Position numbers and translations under genes: made by a program
Assembly: GCA_023453665.1 (NCBI GenBank)
Contig: JAEXTA010000203.1
Coordinates: 1 to 25,166, forward strand
From: Bacteroidota bacterium
GTDB lineage: Bacteria; Bacteroidota; Ignavibacteria; Ignavibacteriales; Ignavibacteriaceae
Direction: 5' to 3'
DNA length: 25,166 nt
Shown here: positions 15,639 through 23,413 of the stretch, in pieces
Layout: each line of letters starts with the position of its first letter
Numbering within the stretch: position 1 is the first letter of the stretch
Notes under the pieces: model-generated
What the model saw: only the letters and a program-made list of their open reading frames with translations
What the model was told of the DNA's origin: nothing
The model's database searches: none

Positions 15639-18437
15639 TCAAGTGTCCACTGTTATCGGGTTTACTGCCTTTGGAAGAGTAAAGATAACTTTTGTTCCTA
15701 TATTAAGCTCGCTTTCAATTCTAATAGTTCCGTTTTGTTTTTCGACAAACTCTTTGACAAGCATTAGTCCAAGTCCGGTTCCTCTTTCCTGGGCAGTTCC
15801 TTCTGTTGAGTGCTGCTGATCAATTCTTAAAAGTTTTTGTAAATCCTCAGGTCTTATCCCAACACCGGTATCCTGAACAACAACTTCAATAAGATTATTA
15901 GTATGATTATTAAATATTTTAACTTCGCCGCCCGATCTGGTAAACTTTATTGCATTCGATAAAAGGTTTTCAATAATTGATGTAAGCATATTTTTATCCG
16001 CTGTAACTCTTGTATCGGCTGATATCAGATTCGAGAGTGTTATATTTTTACTCACAGCGTTATTATTAAATAATTTTATTTCAGCTTCAACAGTTTCATA
16101 CAGATCAATTTTTTGCGGAAAGTATTCTTTTCTTCCGGTTTGTATTCTTGACCACTCCAGCAGATTTTCAATAAGTTTATACAAGTTTCTGGTTGAGCTA
16201 TTAATATTCTCAACATATTCTCTAATCTCTTCCCGATCCAGTGATTTGTAATCTTCAAGCAGAAGATTTGAAAACCCAATCAAGCCCTGGAACGGACTTT
16301 TTAAATCATGCGCAACAATTGAAAAGAATTTATCCTTGCTGGCATTCATCTCCTGCAGTTTCTGTGTCGATTCTATTAATGCATCTTCAGCTTTTTTCTT
16401 ATCAGTAATATTCCGTGAAATTATTGTAACTGCAATTATTTTTCCTGATTCATCTTTTACCGGAGACAACAAATTTGAAAAACATAATTTTTCTCCCTGC
16501 CAGATAAATTCATCTTCAGATATTAATGCTTTTGATGTTACAGCGACCTCTTCCACATGTTTACCCAGTACTGCCGCAAGATCCTTTTCAAAAAAATCAT
16601 AAAGTGATTTGCCGACCACTTCGCCGGGAGTCAGTCCATACTTTGTTGCCCCGTTATAATAAAGCACCTTCCCTTCCAGGTCCTGCATCAAAACTATATC
16701 CTCCGCACTTTGCAGAAGCAGTCTCATTCTTTCTTCACTGATACGCAGAGCTTCCTGGATGCGTTTTCTTTCACTAATATCTCTCAGCCAGAAGGAAATA
16801 TATCTCAGCTCACCTTTGGCATTTTTTATTGGTGAAATCGTCATGCTTACCGGAATAGAGTCACCCGATTTAGAATTAATGTAAGTCTCAAATTCTGAGA
16901 CTCCTTCACCAGTTTTACATTTATCCAGCCATGTTTTTATTACAGATAAATCATATGAAGTATTTGGGGGAAAGGTGTAATTTCTAAGTTCATCTGAGTT
17001 ATAGCCGATTAATTTTTCTAAAGAAGGATTTGCGGCAATTGTTCTGAAATTAGTATCAGTGATTATTATCGGGTCAACGCTTCCTGTAAATAATGCACGC
17101 TGTAGTTCTTCACTTTTTCGAAGTGCCAGTTCAATTTTTTTTCTTTCAGTAAGATCGGTTGCTATAAATACACATGAATAAATTTTTTCCTCATTGCCGA
17201 TAAGAGGGTACAATCTTATCATCATGAATTTTTTCGATTCCGATTTACCTTTTAAAACAAGTTCATTGATATTAAATGTTTTTCCTTCAAATACCTGCTG
17301 AATTTTTCCATTTAAATCTTCTACATCATATTCTGAAATAATTAATTGAGAGAATGATTGCCCCAATATTTCTCTGCCGTATCCAAAAAGTTCTTCACAC
17401 GCTTTATTCCACGAAATGATCAAACTGTTTTTGTTAACAGAAAAAATCTGGTTAGGCGAATTTTCAACAGCAAGCCTGTATCTTTCTTCGCTTATCCTTA
17501 GTGATTCTTCAGAACGTTTTTGATTTGTAATATCTCTTCCAACAGACTGGTATTCAATAATATTACCTGAATTATCGAACAATGCTTTTGTTGTCCATTG
17601 CTGCCATTTAACCTCACCGAACGGAAGTACTACACGAAGTTCCAGAGTGTTTATAGGATTATCCGGAGAAAGCATTAACAAACTTTTATCAAGTTTTATT
17701 CTGTCTCTTTCAACAATAAAAGTATTGAAATCAGTCCCGATAAGATCTTCGGCTTTCTTTTTAAAATACCGGCAGTATGATTTGTTTACAAAGCTGATTT
17801 TATTCATCGGTGACCATCTGCAAATTAATTCAGTCTGGTCTTCAATTATCTGTGCAAGTCGTTCAAGATTTTCCAGCAGCACATTGTCTGTTTTACGGTT
17901 TTCGGGGTAATCAACCAAAACGGAATAACATTCACGTCCTGAACTGCCGGGTTTTACAGCACTAATACTTTTAATTAAATAAACAGACGGATTACGATAA
18001 CTTGTTTTCAGGATCAGTTCTGATGTATGTGTTTCGGTAGTAAGGAAAGTATCGCGTAAATGCATTCTGAAAACCGATTTACTTTCGGTTGAGAGATAGT
18101 TATAGAAAAGTTTTTTATAAAGATTTGATGGTGATTCTTCAAGAATTTTTGCTGCAAATGTATTTGCGTTAAGGATCTGTCCCCGCTCATTAAAAATAAA
18201 AAATGCTGCTGGTGCCAGGTTTAACTGAGACTGGTATTCATGTTTTTCAACATTAGTTTCATGCAAGCGTTCAACAAGCTGTTCATTTTTCTTTTCTGTT
18301 TGCCTGTTGAGTTCTTCCAGTTTATTTAGCAATTGCATTTTTTCTTCCCGTGTAAATTTATCAAGATTCTGCAGCCCGTTAAGAATCGTTTCTGCAGTTG
18401 TACGAAAAGTGTGTGTTAAATCTGAACCTTGTTTCAT
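15639..18437 (-). CDS. Soluble multi-PAS histidine kinase (five PAS domains)
   Basis: 932 aa with no TM. An N-terminal helical coiled coil (about 10-68) is followed by five PAS-like domains near 70-190, 200-310, 325-440, 450-565 and 570-690. Most are linked by the usual PAC-type endings (GRDITNQKR, TDLTERKK, RDISERKR, RNITDKKK). HisKA has H710 in IVAHDLKSPF. The HATPase has N-box ENLLSNAIKF, G1 DTGVGI and G2 GTGLGLML. The protein ends without a receiver. The transmitter is paralogous to that of the kinase at 11342-13039. The start ATG at 18437 lacks a clear Shine-Dalgarno sequence (CATCCTATAATAA upstream). It is divergent from the gene at 18849 across a 411-base gap. It is an orphan kinase whose signal is unknown; repeated PAS domains suggest several small-molecule or redox inputs. 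Confidence 0.93.
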   Translation of the reverse strand: MKQGSDLTHTFRTTAETILNGLQNLDKFTREEKMQLLNKLEELNRQTEKKNEQLVERLHETNVEKHEYQSQLNLAPAAFFIFNERGQILNANTFAAKILEESPSNLYKKLFYNYLSTESKSVFRMHLRDTFLTTETHTSELILKTSYRNPSVYLIKSISAVKPGSSGRECYSVLVDYPENRKTDNVLLENLERLAQIIEDQTELICRWSPMNKISFVNKSYCRYFKKKAEDLIGTDFNTFIVERDRIKLDKSLLMLSPDNPINTLELRVVLPFGEVKWQQWTTKALFDNSGNIIEYQSVGRDITNQKRSEESLRISEERYRLAVENSPNQIFSVNKNSLIISWNKACEELFGYGREILGQSFSQLIISEYDVEDLNGKIQQVFEGKTFNINELVLKGKSESKKFMMIRLYPLIGNEEKIYSCVFIATDLTERKKIELALRKSEELQRALFTGSVDPIIITDTNFRTIAANPSLEKLIGYNSDELRNYTFPPNTSYDLSVIKTWLDKCKTGEGVSEFETYINSKSGDSIPVSMTISPIKNAKGELRYISFWLRDISERKRIQEALRISEERMRLLLQSAEDIVLMQDLEGKVLYYNGATKYGLTPGEVVGKSLYDFFEKDLAAVLGKHVEEVAVTSKALISEDEFIWQGEKLCFSNLLSPVKDESGKIIAVTIISRNITDKKKAEDALIESTQKLQEMNASKDKFFSIVAHDLKSPFQGLIGFSNLLLEDYKSLDREEIREYVENINSSTRNLYKLIENLLEWSRIQTGRKEYFPQKIDLYETVEAEIKLFNNNAVSKNITLSNLISADTRVTADKNMLTSIIENLLSNAIKFTRSGGEVKIFNNHTNNLIEVVVQDTGVGIRPEDLQKLLRIDQQHSTEGTAQERGTGLGLMLVKEFVEKQNGTIRIESELNIGTKVIFTLPKAVNPITVDT

Positions 18438-18848
18438 TTATTATAGGATGAATCAACTTTATTATTGACATGAGTTTATCAGTACAAAACAATTTATTCA
18501 CATCTCTTAAGGTTCACATCGTATATCAGAATGCAGTTCAATTAAACTAAATAAATTTATCGAATAATCAGGATTAAAAATAATCTGTGATTTTGTGCAA
18601 CCGCAGTGTATTCCAGAAATCCCCCTTAACTTAAATTGTTATAGCACGGTTCAAAAATAATAAAATTATTCTATAAAAATTCTGTATGGATTTGATAAAA
18701 ATGAAATAGCTGTAAACGATACTCAAAAACTATTTCAGAATGATTTTATAAATACCCTGCTGCCACTTAACTATTTCAAAAATTTTGCGATAGTCAGATA
18801 GCGTGAGAACTATTAGTACATTATTAATGGCAGAGCTCAAAGGGAGAC
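18438..18848. other. Divergent intergenic region with repeated TGAAATAG boxes
   Basis: 411 bases between the divergent kinase (18437) and the 615-aa gene (18849). I find no gene and no confident promoter. TGAAATAG occurs at 18702-18709 and its reverse complement CTATTTCA at 18730-18737 and 18771-18778. The last two sit inside a 10-bp direct repeat AACTATTTCA 41 bp apart. In this AT-rich stretch these may be chance. A TATTTTTG (minus strand, 18659-18652) resembles a Bacteroidota -7 box for the kinase, but it has no matching -33 box. Confidence 0.35.
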
Positions 18849-20696
18849 ATGACAAAAGACGAATCCATACTTGACGAAATAACGGGTGAAAAATTCGCGT
18901 CCGAAGCACTTATTACACGATTTAAGAATTTAGCGGGCAAATTTGGAGTAACTGATCAAAACACGAACACAGAGTTCATACATAAATTCAAAGACACAAC
19001 AAGATTTTACCGTTTTGATCTTCCTCAAGAATTTAATGAATATTTTATTCGTTTCGATGAACTTCCGATGTACTTGCTGTTTGAATCTCCATTAATAAAT
19101 AGTTATGACGTTTATTTCAGAAATAAATCTGAAAAAAAATACCCGAATGAGACTTACCGTTCAATGATGGAATTTTACAGCAAATGGGTAACGCTCAAAT
19201 CAATAAGTGACAGAAAATTTTTTGCTAATTCAATTATTAATATTGTTTCGAAGAATATTATTCCCGAATTTTTTTTAAGCAGGATCATACATGGTATTGT
19301 GCTCACTTATGACCAGTTTTTCTTTGATCCATTCCAGGCAAGAGAATTGTTCAAAGAAGCAGAACAGGCAATGGAACAATCCGCATTGGATTCTAATTCA
19401 AAAAATGAATTCAGGTATTTAATAAAGCTTTGTACCGGCTTTTCATATTTAGCTCAAAAGGATCCTTTACCCGCATTCCAGTCTTTTTCAGAAGCACTGC
19501 TCATAAAACCTTCGGGAATCACTGCACTATACTATCTGACCTATACTCACCTGCTTAAAAATGATATTGACGCAGCCGCTGATAATTTTAAGAAAATATT
19601 TTTATACGATTCCTCACGGATTAAAATTGCTGTGGATGCTAATGATCTGACTATGTTCCACTACTTTATTAAATATCCTGTTTCAGGAAATATTTTCAGG
19701 CAGGATGATTTTTCAGTTCTTTACAGAACTATAGAAGAAATTATTGAAGAAAACAGGAAAAGAGATAGTATATCTATTGATTCTTTAAGAAACAGACTAC
19801 TCTACCTTGCCAAGGTCAAGTTCAATAAATACTACGACGAAAATATAATCAGCAATATTGTTTTTCTTGAATCAGTAGTTCAAAAATTTCACGGGCTGAA
19901 TACGGCTGTCTTTAATACTTCTTTGCAAAAGCTGAGCGAAAAAATGCTTTCGGTTGTAATGCAGATCAGAACGAATGTAACAGTTAAATTCAAAGAAGAA
20001 ATTGACTTGAAACTAAATGAGTTCATTTTAAAAATTGAAACGCATCAGAATAATATTAATAAGATGAGGCAGGAATTTGAAGAAGTGAAACTGCAGTCAA
20101 AACAGAAACTGGATAAATTAATATCTACAGTTGAAACAAATGCCGCCGCTTTTATTGCACAGGCTGAAGAAGAAATGTCAGTTTTAAACAACAATACAAA
20201 ACTTAATCCGGTTAACTCATTTAAAACCTCAATGGTTTACAATGTTATTGCAACTGTGCTTGTTTTTCTTGTTGGAGGAATTGCCGGTTACTCTAATACA
20301 GAATATTCTGTCGGATCAGAATTTAATGATCTTATGTCAGGAGTTATTTTTCAGGGTTTAAAGTGGAGCGTAATCACTTTTCTCCTGGGCTCACTTATAT
20401 CGCTTGCAATGGCAGGCTTTGCTTTCATTGACAGGTCGAATCATAAACACAGATTAATTCAGCGAATCAGTGCAATAAAGAATGATAAGGAACGCCAGTT
20501 AACCGCATTAAAAGAGAAAAGTAAAAACCGCGATAAAATGATTCAGGATAGTCTGAAAGAAAATATTGAATATGAAAATAAATCTATCTCAAAATTAAAA
20601 AGTGATATCGAAATACTTTCTAAAAAATTAACCGAAGAAACGAATCAAAAAATAGCTGAAGAATTAAGTTCGCTTGAACCATTGCTTCAACTCTAA
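18849..20696 (+). CDS. Unrecognised protein: TPR-like region, coiled coils and two-helix membrane hairpin
   Basis: 615 aa, family not recognised. The N-terminal half is soluble and helical, with TPR-like helices at about 190-255 (FSYLAQKDPLPAFQSFSEAL, then ALYYLTYTHLLKNDIDAAADNFKKI). A charged coiled coil spans about 350-445. Two TMs follow (about 462-480 and 503-527) with a loop of some 22 residues, then a second charged coiled coil to the end (about 530-612). There is no signal peptide, so the bulk is probably cytoplasmic with a membrane hairpin. The start ATG has a strong ribosome binding site (AAGGGAGAC). It precedes the glycosyltransferase by about 150 bases on the same strand and faces the flagellar genes. 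It might be a membrane-anchored scaffold, possibly for motility, but the sequence gives no function. Confidence 0.85.
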   Translation: MTKDESILDEITGEKFASEALITRFKNLAGKFGVTDQNTNTEFIHKFKDTTRFYRFDLPQEFNEYFIRFDELPMYLLFESPLINSYDVYFRNKSEKKYPNETYRSMMEFYSKWVTLKSISDRKFFANSIINIVSKNIIPEFFLSRIIHGIVLTYDQFFFDPFQARELFKEAEQAMEQSALDSNSKNEFRYLIKLCTGFSYLAQKDPLPAFQSFSEALLIKPSGITALYYLTYTHLLKNDIDAAADNFKKIFLYDSSRIKIAVDANDLTMFHYFIKYPVSGNIFRQDDFSVLYRTIEEIIEENRKRDSISIDSLRNRLLYLAKVKFNKYYDENIISNIVFLESVVQKFHGLNTAVFNTSLQKLSEKMLSVVMQIRTNVTVKFKEEIDLKLNEFILKIETHQNNINKMRQEFEEVKLQSKQKLDKLISTVETNAAAFIAQAEEEMSVLNNNTKLNPVNSFKTSMVYNVIATVLVFLVGGIAGYSNTEYSVGSEFNDLMSGVIFQGLKWSVITFLLGSLISLAMAGFAFIDRSNHKHRLIQRISAIKNDKERQLTALKEKSKNRDKMIQDSLKENIEYENKSISKLKSDIEILSKKLTEETNQKIAEELSSLEPLLQL

Positions 20697-20776
20697 ACTC
20701 ACTGCTTATTATTAGCCATAATTTCTTATTTCACCAATTTCAGAATTATTTAGTTTAATATTCTGTCAATTCATAC

Positions 20777-20791
20777 TGGCACCAAATTCGT
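20777..20791 (+). promoter_or_regulatory. Sigma-54-like promoter candidate upstream of the glycosyltransferase
   Basis: TGGCACCAAATTCGT has an exact TGGCAC -24 box and a G at -13, but T at -12 (TCGT versus TTGC). This is the same GT-for-GC deviation as at 5927-5941. A start near 20803 would leave a 48-base leader before the TTG at 20851. Weak evidence on its own. Confidence 0.2.
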
Positions 20792-20850
20792 AATGTTTTC
20801 CGGGTGCGTAATACCATAATAAACTTTTGAAAAACATCTTTGGAGAACCA

Positions 20851-22374
20851 TTGAGCATCAGCTTGTGTATGATCGTTAAAAACGAGGAGAAATATCTTCA
20901 CGGATGCCTTGATTCTGTTAAAGGTATAGTTCAACAAATAGTTATTGTTGATACAGGTTCTTCAGATTCTACACTAAGTATAGCAAAAGAATCTGATGCG
21001 GATATTTTTCATTTTGATTGGATAAATGATTTTTCTGCTGCCCGAAATTTTGCACTAAGCAAATCAACCGGCGATTGGATTTTATATCTGGATGCTGATG
21101 AACGGCTGTCACCAGAAAGTGTAAACGAGGTTATACAGGTTACAAAGTCTTCAGGAAAAATAGGGGTCAATTGTTTTGTAAAAAGTCCGGATGATGAAGC
21201 AAACCATGAAAATATTATTTACTACCCGCGTCTTTTCCGCAATAACAGTAATATCAGATTTACGGGCTCTGTACACGAGCAGATTATAAGTTCGCTTAAT
21301 TCGAATGACTATAAAATTCTTGATTCCACAATAGAAATACTTCACCTGGGTTACAATGTTTCAAAGGATAAGAAAAAAGAAAAAGCTGAAAGAAATCTCA
21401 GGCTTTTATTAAATGATCAGAATAAACAACCATCATTCTATACCCTTTTTCAGCTTGCCCAGACATACAATGTACTTGAACAATTTGATGAATCAACAAA
21501 AATTTTCAGAGAAGTTATACTCAATAAAAAAGCAGGAAAGGAAATTCTCCTTATTGCTTACTATAATATCGCTGTGAATGAATTAAGAAATCACAACGTT
21601 GAAGCTGCTTTAAAAAATACCATAGAGGGATTGAAGGCCGATGAAAACAATCCTGCATTAAATTATCTGTTATCAAAATTATGTTTAAGAAACGGGGACT
21701 TAAAACAAGCTATAAAACTGGTAACAAAAGCATATCGTGCTAATTCATCTGTCCTGAGCTCAAAAAAATTCAGCGGCAATGATATAATATTAAATAATGA
21801 AGAATTAATTTTATTTGGAATTAATATTTCTAAACAGGCAGGAAGTAAAGAATCAATAAAGTTTTTTTTAGATGAATACGCATATTCCCAATCTAAAAAT
21901 TTTATAATTAACGGTAATGAAAAATCGAATGTGATTAGAAAATTATTAAACAGAGATTCTGTTACAGAAAATGAAATTAATACCATAATCCAAATTGCAA
22001 CACCAAGTAATATTGAATATTTATTATCCGTTATTTCATCTTATAACAACTCTAAAATTAAATGCGATATACTTGAAGCTATAAAAAATAATTTTCCGGA
22101 AGATTGTTCAGTACTAACCGCATATGCAATTTCAATTCTTGAAATTGGCAGAACTGAGGAATCAATTACTTTCCTTGAAACATTGCTGGATAATAAAAAC
22201 GTACAGCCATCTGTTCCGTTTTACCTGATTTCCATTTATATCAACCTTGGCAGAATTGATGAAATCCAACGTTTGATTGAATATTCTGAGAAAAAATTCA
22301 GTTCAATACCTGAAGCAAAAGCAGCAATAGATACTATAAAACACAAAATTAGTGGTTTATTGCAGACAGTATAA
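20851..22374 (+). CDS. Family-2 glycosyltransferase with C-terminal TPR-like repeats
   Basis: 507 aa from the TTG at 20851. The frame is open further up to a TTG at 20827, but GGAG (20842-20845) lies 5 bases before 20851, and the protein then opens MSISLCMIVKNEE, a standard start for this family. The GT-A domain covers about 1-185, with nucleotide-sugar motif VDTGSSDST (33-41), DxD motif LDADE (80-84) and the acceptor-side motif FTGSVHE. From about 190 it becomes helical with TPR-like repeats (about 195-300 and 420-490), often used to hold protein acceptors. It is probably a cytoplasmic enzyme that transfers a sugar to a protein. It lies 160 bases before flagellin on the same strand, and flagellin glycosyltransferases are often so placed, so flagellin is the favoured but unproven acceptor. 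Confidence 0.88.
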   Translation: MSISLCMIVKNEEKYLHGCLDSVKGIVQQIVIVDTGSSDSTLSIAKESDADIFHFDWINDFSAARNFALSKSTGDWILYLDADERLSPESVNEVIQVTKSSGKIGVNCFVKSPDDEANHENIIYYPRLFRNNSNIRFTGSVHEQIISSLNSNDYKILDSTIEILHLGYNVSKDKKKEKAERNLRLLLNDQNKQPSFYTLFQLAQTYNVLEQFDESTKIFREVILNKKAGKEILLIAYYNIAVNELRNHNVEAALKNTIEGLKADENNPALNYLLSKLCLRNGDLKQAIKLVTKAYRANSSVLSSKKFSGNDIILNNEELILFGINISKQAGSKESIKFFLDEYAYSQSKNFIINGNEKSNVIRKLLNRDSVTENEINTIIQIATPSNIEYLLSVISSYNNSKIKCDILEAIKNNFPEDCSVLTAYAISILEIGRTEESITFLETLLDNKNVQPSVPFYLISIYINLGRIDEIQRLIEYSEKKFSSIPEAKAAIDTIKHKISGLLQTV

Positions 22375-22412
22375 ATACACATCTCGGCAATAATAATTCT
22401 AACCTCAAACAC

Positions 22413-22439
22413 TAAACTTTTATTTGGTGCTTCCGATAA
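22413..22439 (+). promoter_or_regulatory. Sigma-28 (FliA) promoter of flagellin
   Basis: TAAACTTT (22413-22420), exactly 11 bases, then TCCGATAA (22432-22439). This differs from the enterobacterial sigma-28 consensus TAAAGTTT-N11-GCCGATAA by one base in each box. Transcription would start near 22447, giving a leader of about 88 bases before the flagellin ATG at 22535. Position, spacing and gene identity agree. Confidence 0.85.
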
Positions 22440-22446
22440 TCTACAT

Positions 22447-22462
22447 AGAGAATAAAATCTCT
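22447..22462 (+). promoter_or_regulatory. Small hairpin at the 5' end of the flagellin leader
   Basis: AGAGA (22447-22451) pairs with TCTCT (22458-22462) across the loop ATAAAA. It starts at the predicted transcription start, so it could protect the 5' end of the mRNA. It has no GGA in the loop, unlike the two hairpins that follow it. Confidence 0.35.
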
Positions 22463-22473
22463 TAAATAAAAAA

Positions 22474-22495
22474 AATCAAACAAGGATGTTTGATT
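22474..22495 (+). promoter_or_regulatory. Upstream CsrA-site hairpin in flagellin leader (site 1)
   Basis: AATCAAAC (22474-22481) and GTTTGATT (22488-22495) form a perfect 8-bp stem with the six-base loop AAGGAT. Bases 22478-22489 (AAACAAGGATGT) match the CsrA consensus RUACARGGAUGU at 11 of 12 positions, with GGA in the loop as CsrA requires. It is 40 bases upstream of the second GGA hairpin, close enough for one CsrA dimer to bridge both. Confidence 0.7.
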
Positions 22496-22515
22496 AAAAA
22501 ACAATCTAACACAAA

Positions 22516-22533
22516 ATATACATGGAGGTATAT
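22516..22533 (+). promoter_or_regulatory. CsrA-site hairpin containing the flagellin ribosome binding site (site 2)
   Basis: ATATAC (22516-22521) and GTATAT (22528-22533) form a perfect 6-bp stem whose loop ATGGAG carries most of the Shine-Dalgarno sequence GGAGG (22524-22528). The ATG is at 22535. Bases 22518-22529 (ATACATGGAGGT) match the CsrA consensus at 10 of 12 positions. A protein bound here would block ribosome access, as CsrA does on B. subtilis hag. The same GGAGG decides the flagellin start. Confidence 0.7.
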
Positions 22534-22534
22534 C

Positions 22535-23347
22535 ATGGGTTTCTCAGTAAACACCAATCTTAGCGCTCTCAACGCTTACAATGCATTAGCAAAAGTTAAT
22601 GCACAGACCGAAAAAGCTCAATTACGTCTCGCAACAATGAAGAGAATTAACTCTGTAGCAGACGATACATCAGGATTCAACGTTGGTAAAACACTTGAAT
22701 CTTCGAACGGTGTTATGACCGCACAAATAGGTAACATTAGCTCTGCAAAGAACTATTTGTCAACTGCCGAAGCAGCTTTATTGCAGGTTGTAGATAAAAT
22801 AAATGCAATTGCAGCAAAACAAGTTGATGCTTCTGATCCTTTAAAAGATACAGCAGCTATAGCAAATGATATCAGAACACTTGCCGGTGAAATTTCTTCT
22901 ATTCTTTCAAACACCCAGATAGGTTCTACAAATATTCTTTCATCAGCTTCAGCTACAGCAGCTTTTAATGTTGGCACAACTGTAACATTAGACTTTGCCG
23001 GTGCAAGTTACTTAAATGCACATGATCCTTCTACAACTTTAGGAACAAGCGGTTTAACTTCAACAACTAATTCAACTGTTGTTGCAACTTCTCTTACAAA
23101 CCTGACCGCTGACGTTAAATCAGCTCTCGGAAGAATTGGTAACCTTACTCAGACTCTTGATAGTAAGGAAGATTTCCTTACTTCAGCTATATCAAACAAC
23201 AGAGCAGCTATAAGCAAGCTGTTTGATGCAGATATGGCTATGGAACAATTGAATGCTACCAAGGGGCAAATCGGTCAACAGATCGGTACATCAATGTTAG
23301 CTCAGCTTAACATAGCTCCTCAGAACATTCTGTCCCTGTTTCGTTAA
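22535..23347 (+). CDS. fliC: Flagellin (short type, D0/D1 only)
   Basis: 270 aa from the ATG at 22535 (GFSVNTNLSALNAYNAL), chosen because GGAGG lies 6 bases upstream and flagellins begin this way. The frame is open 15 codons further upstream, but that part overlaps the leader hairpins. The N-terminal D0/D1 helices (about 1-140) hold the usual RINSVADD...G region. The C-terminal D1/D0 (about 190-270) ends with AMEQLNATKGQIGQQIGTSMLAQLNIAPQNILSLFR, typical of flagellin. Only some 50 Ala/Thr/Ser-rich residues lie between, so the variable D2/D3 domains are essentially absent. No cysteine is present. It polymerises into the filament after export by the flagellar type III system, with FliS as chaperone and FliD as cap, both encoded next. 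It has its own sigma-28 promoter and a terminator just after the gene. Confidence 0.97.
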   Translation: MGFSVNTNLSALNAYNALAKVNAQTEKAQLRLATMKRINSVADDTSGFNVGKTLESSNGVMTAQIGNISSAKNYLSTAEAALLQVVDKINAIAAKQVDASDPLKDTAAIANDIRTLAGEISSILSNTQIGSTNILSSASATAAFNVGTTVTLDFAGASYLNAHDPSTTLGTSGLTSTTNSTVVATSLTNLTADVKSALGRIGNLTQTLDSKEDFLTSAISNNRAAISKLFDADMAMEQLNATKGQIGQQIGTSMLAQLNIAPQNILSLFR

Positions 23348-23356
23348 TGATGAGTT

Positions 23357-23413
23357 TCTAGATTTCACTCCCCCGGTTTACGCCGGGGGCTTTTTATTAT
23401 CCTTTAATCTAGA
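23357..23413 (+). repeat. Inverted repeat flanking the fliC terminator
   Basis: TCTAGATT (23357-23364) is the exact reverse complement of AATCTAGA (23406-23413). The pair encloses the terminator hairpin at 23370-23389. The right arm abuts the GAGGAA ribosome binding site of fliS. In read-through mRNA it could form an outer stem beside that site. Confidence 0.5.
23370..23395 (+). terminator. Rho-independent terminator after flagellin
   Basis: CCCCCGG (23370-23376) pairs perfectly with CCGGGGG (23383-23389) around the loop TTTACG, then CTTTTTATT follows. This GC-pure stem stands out in AT-rich DNA. It lies 23 bases after the flagellin stop and 38 bases before the fliS ATG, so it should end most flagellin transcripts and lower fliS and fliD expression to the level of read-through. 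Confidence 0.9.

Noticed and set aside
17170..17203. GCCGATAA with TAAAT-like box upstream (sigma-28-like), plus strand
   Set aside because: It lies inside and antisense to the five-PAS kinase, the -35 match is poor, and no plus-strand gene follows.
18766..18796. TGCGATAG near the 615-aa gene as a sigma-28 -10 box
   Set aside because: Three mismatches in the -10 box, and the -35 box and spacing do not fit.
20755..20937. 60-aa minus-strand reading frame overlapping the glycosyltransferase start
   Set aside because: Overlaps conserved GT-A codons and has no recognisable features.
21663..21986. 107-aa minus-strand reading frame inside the glycosyltransferase gene
   Set aside because: Antisense shadow in a very AT-rich part of the TPR-like region, with no motif.
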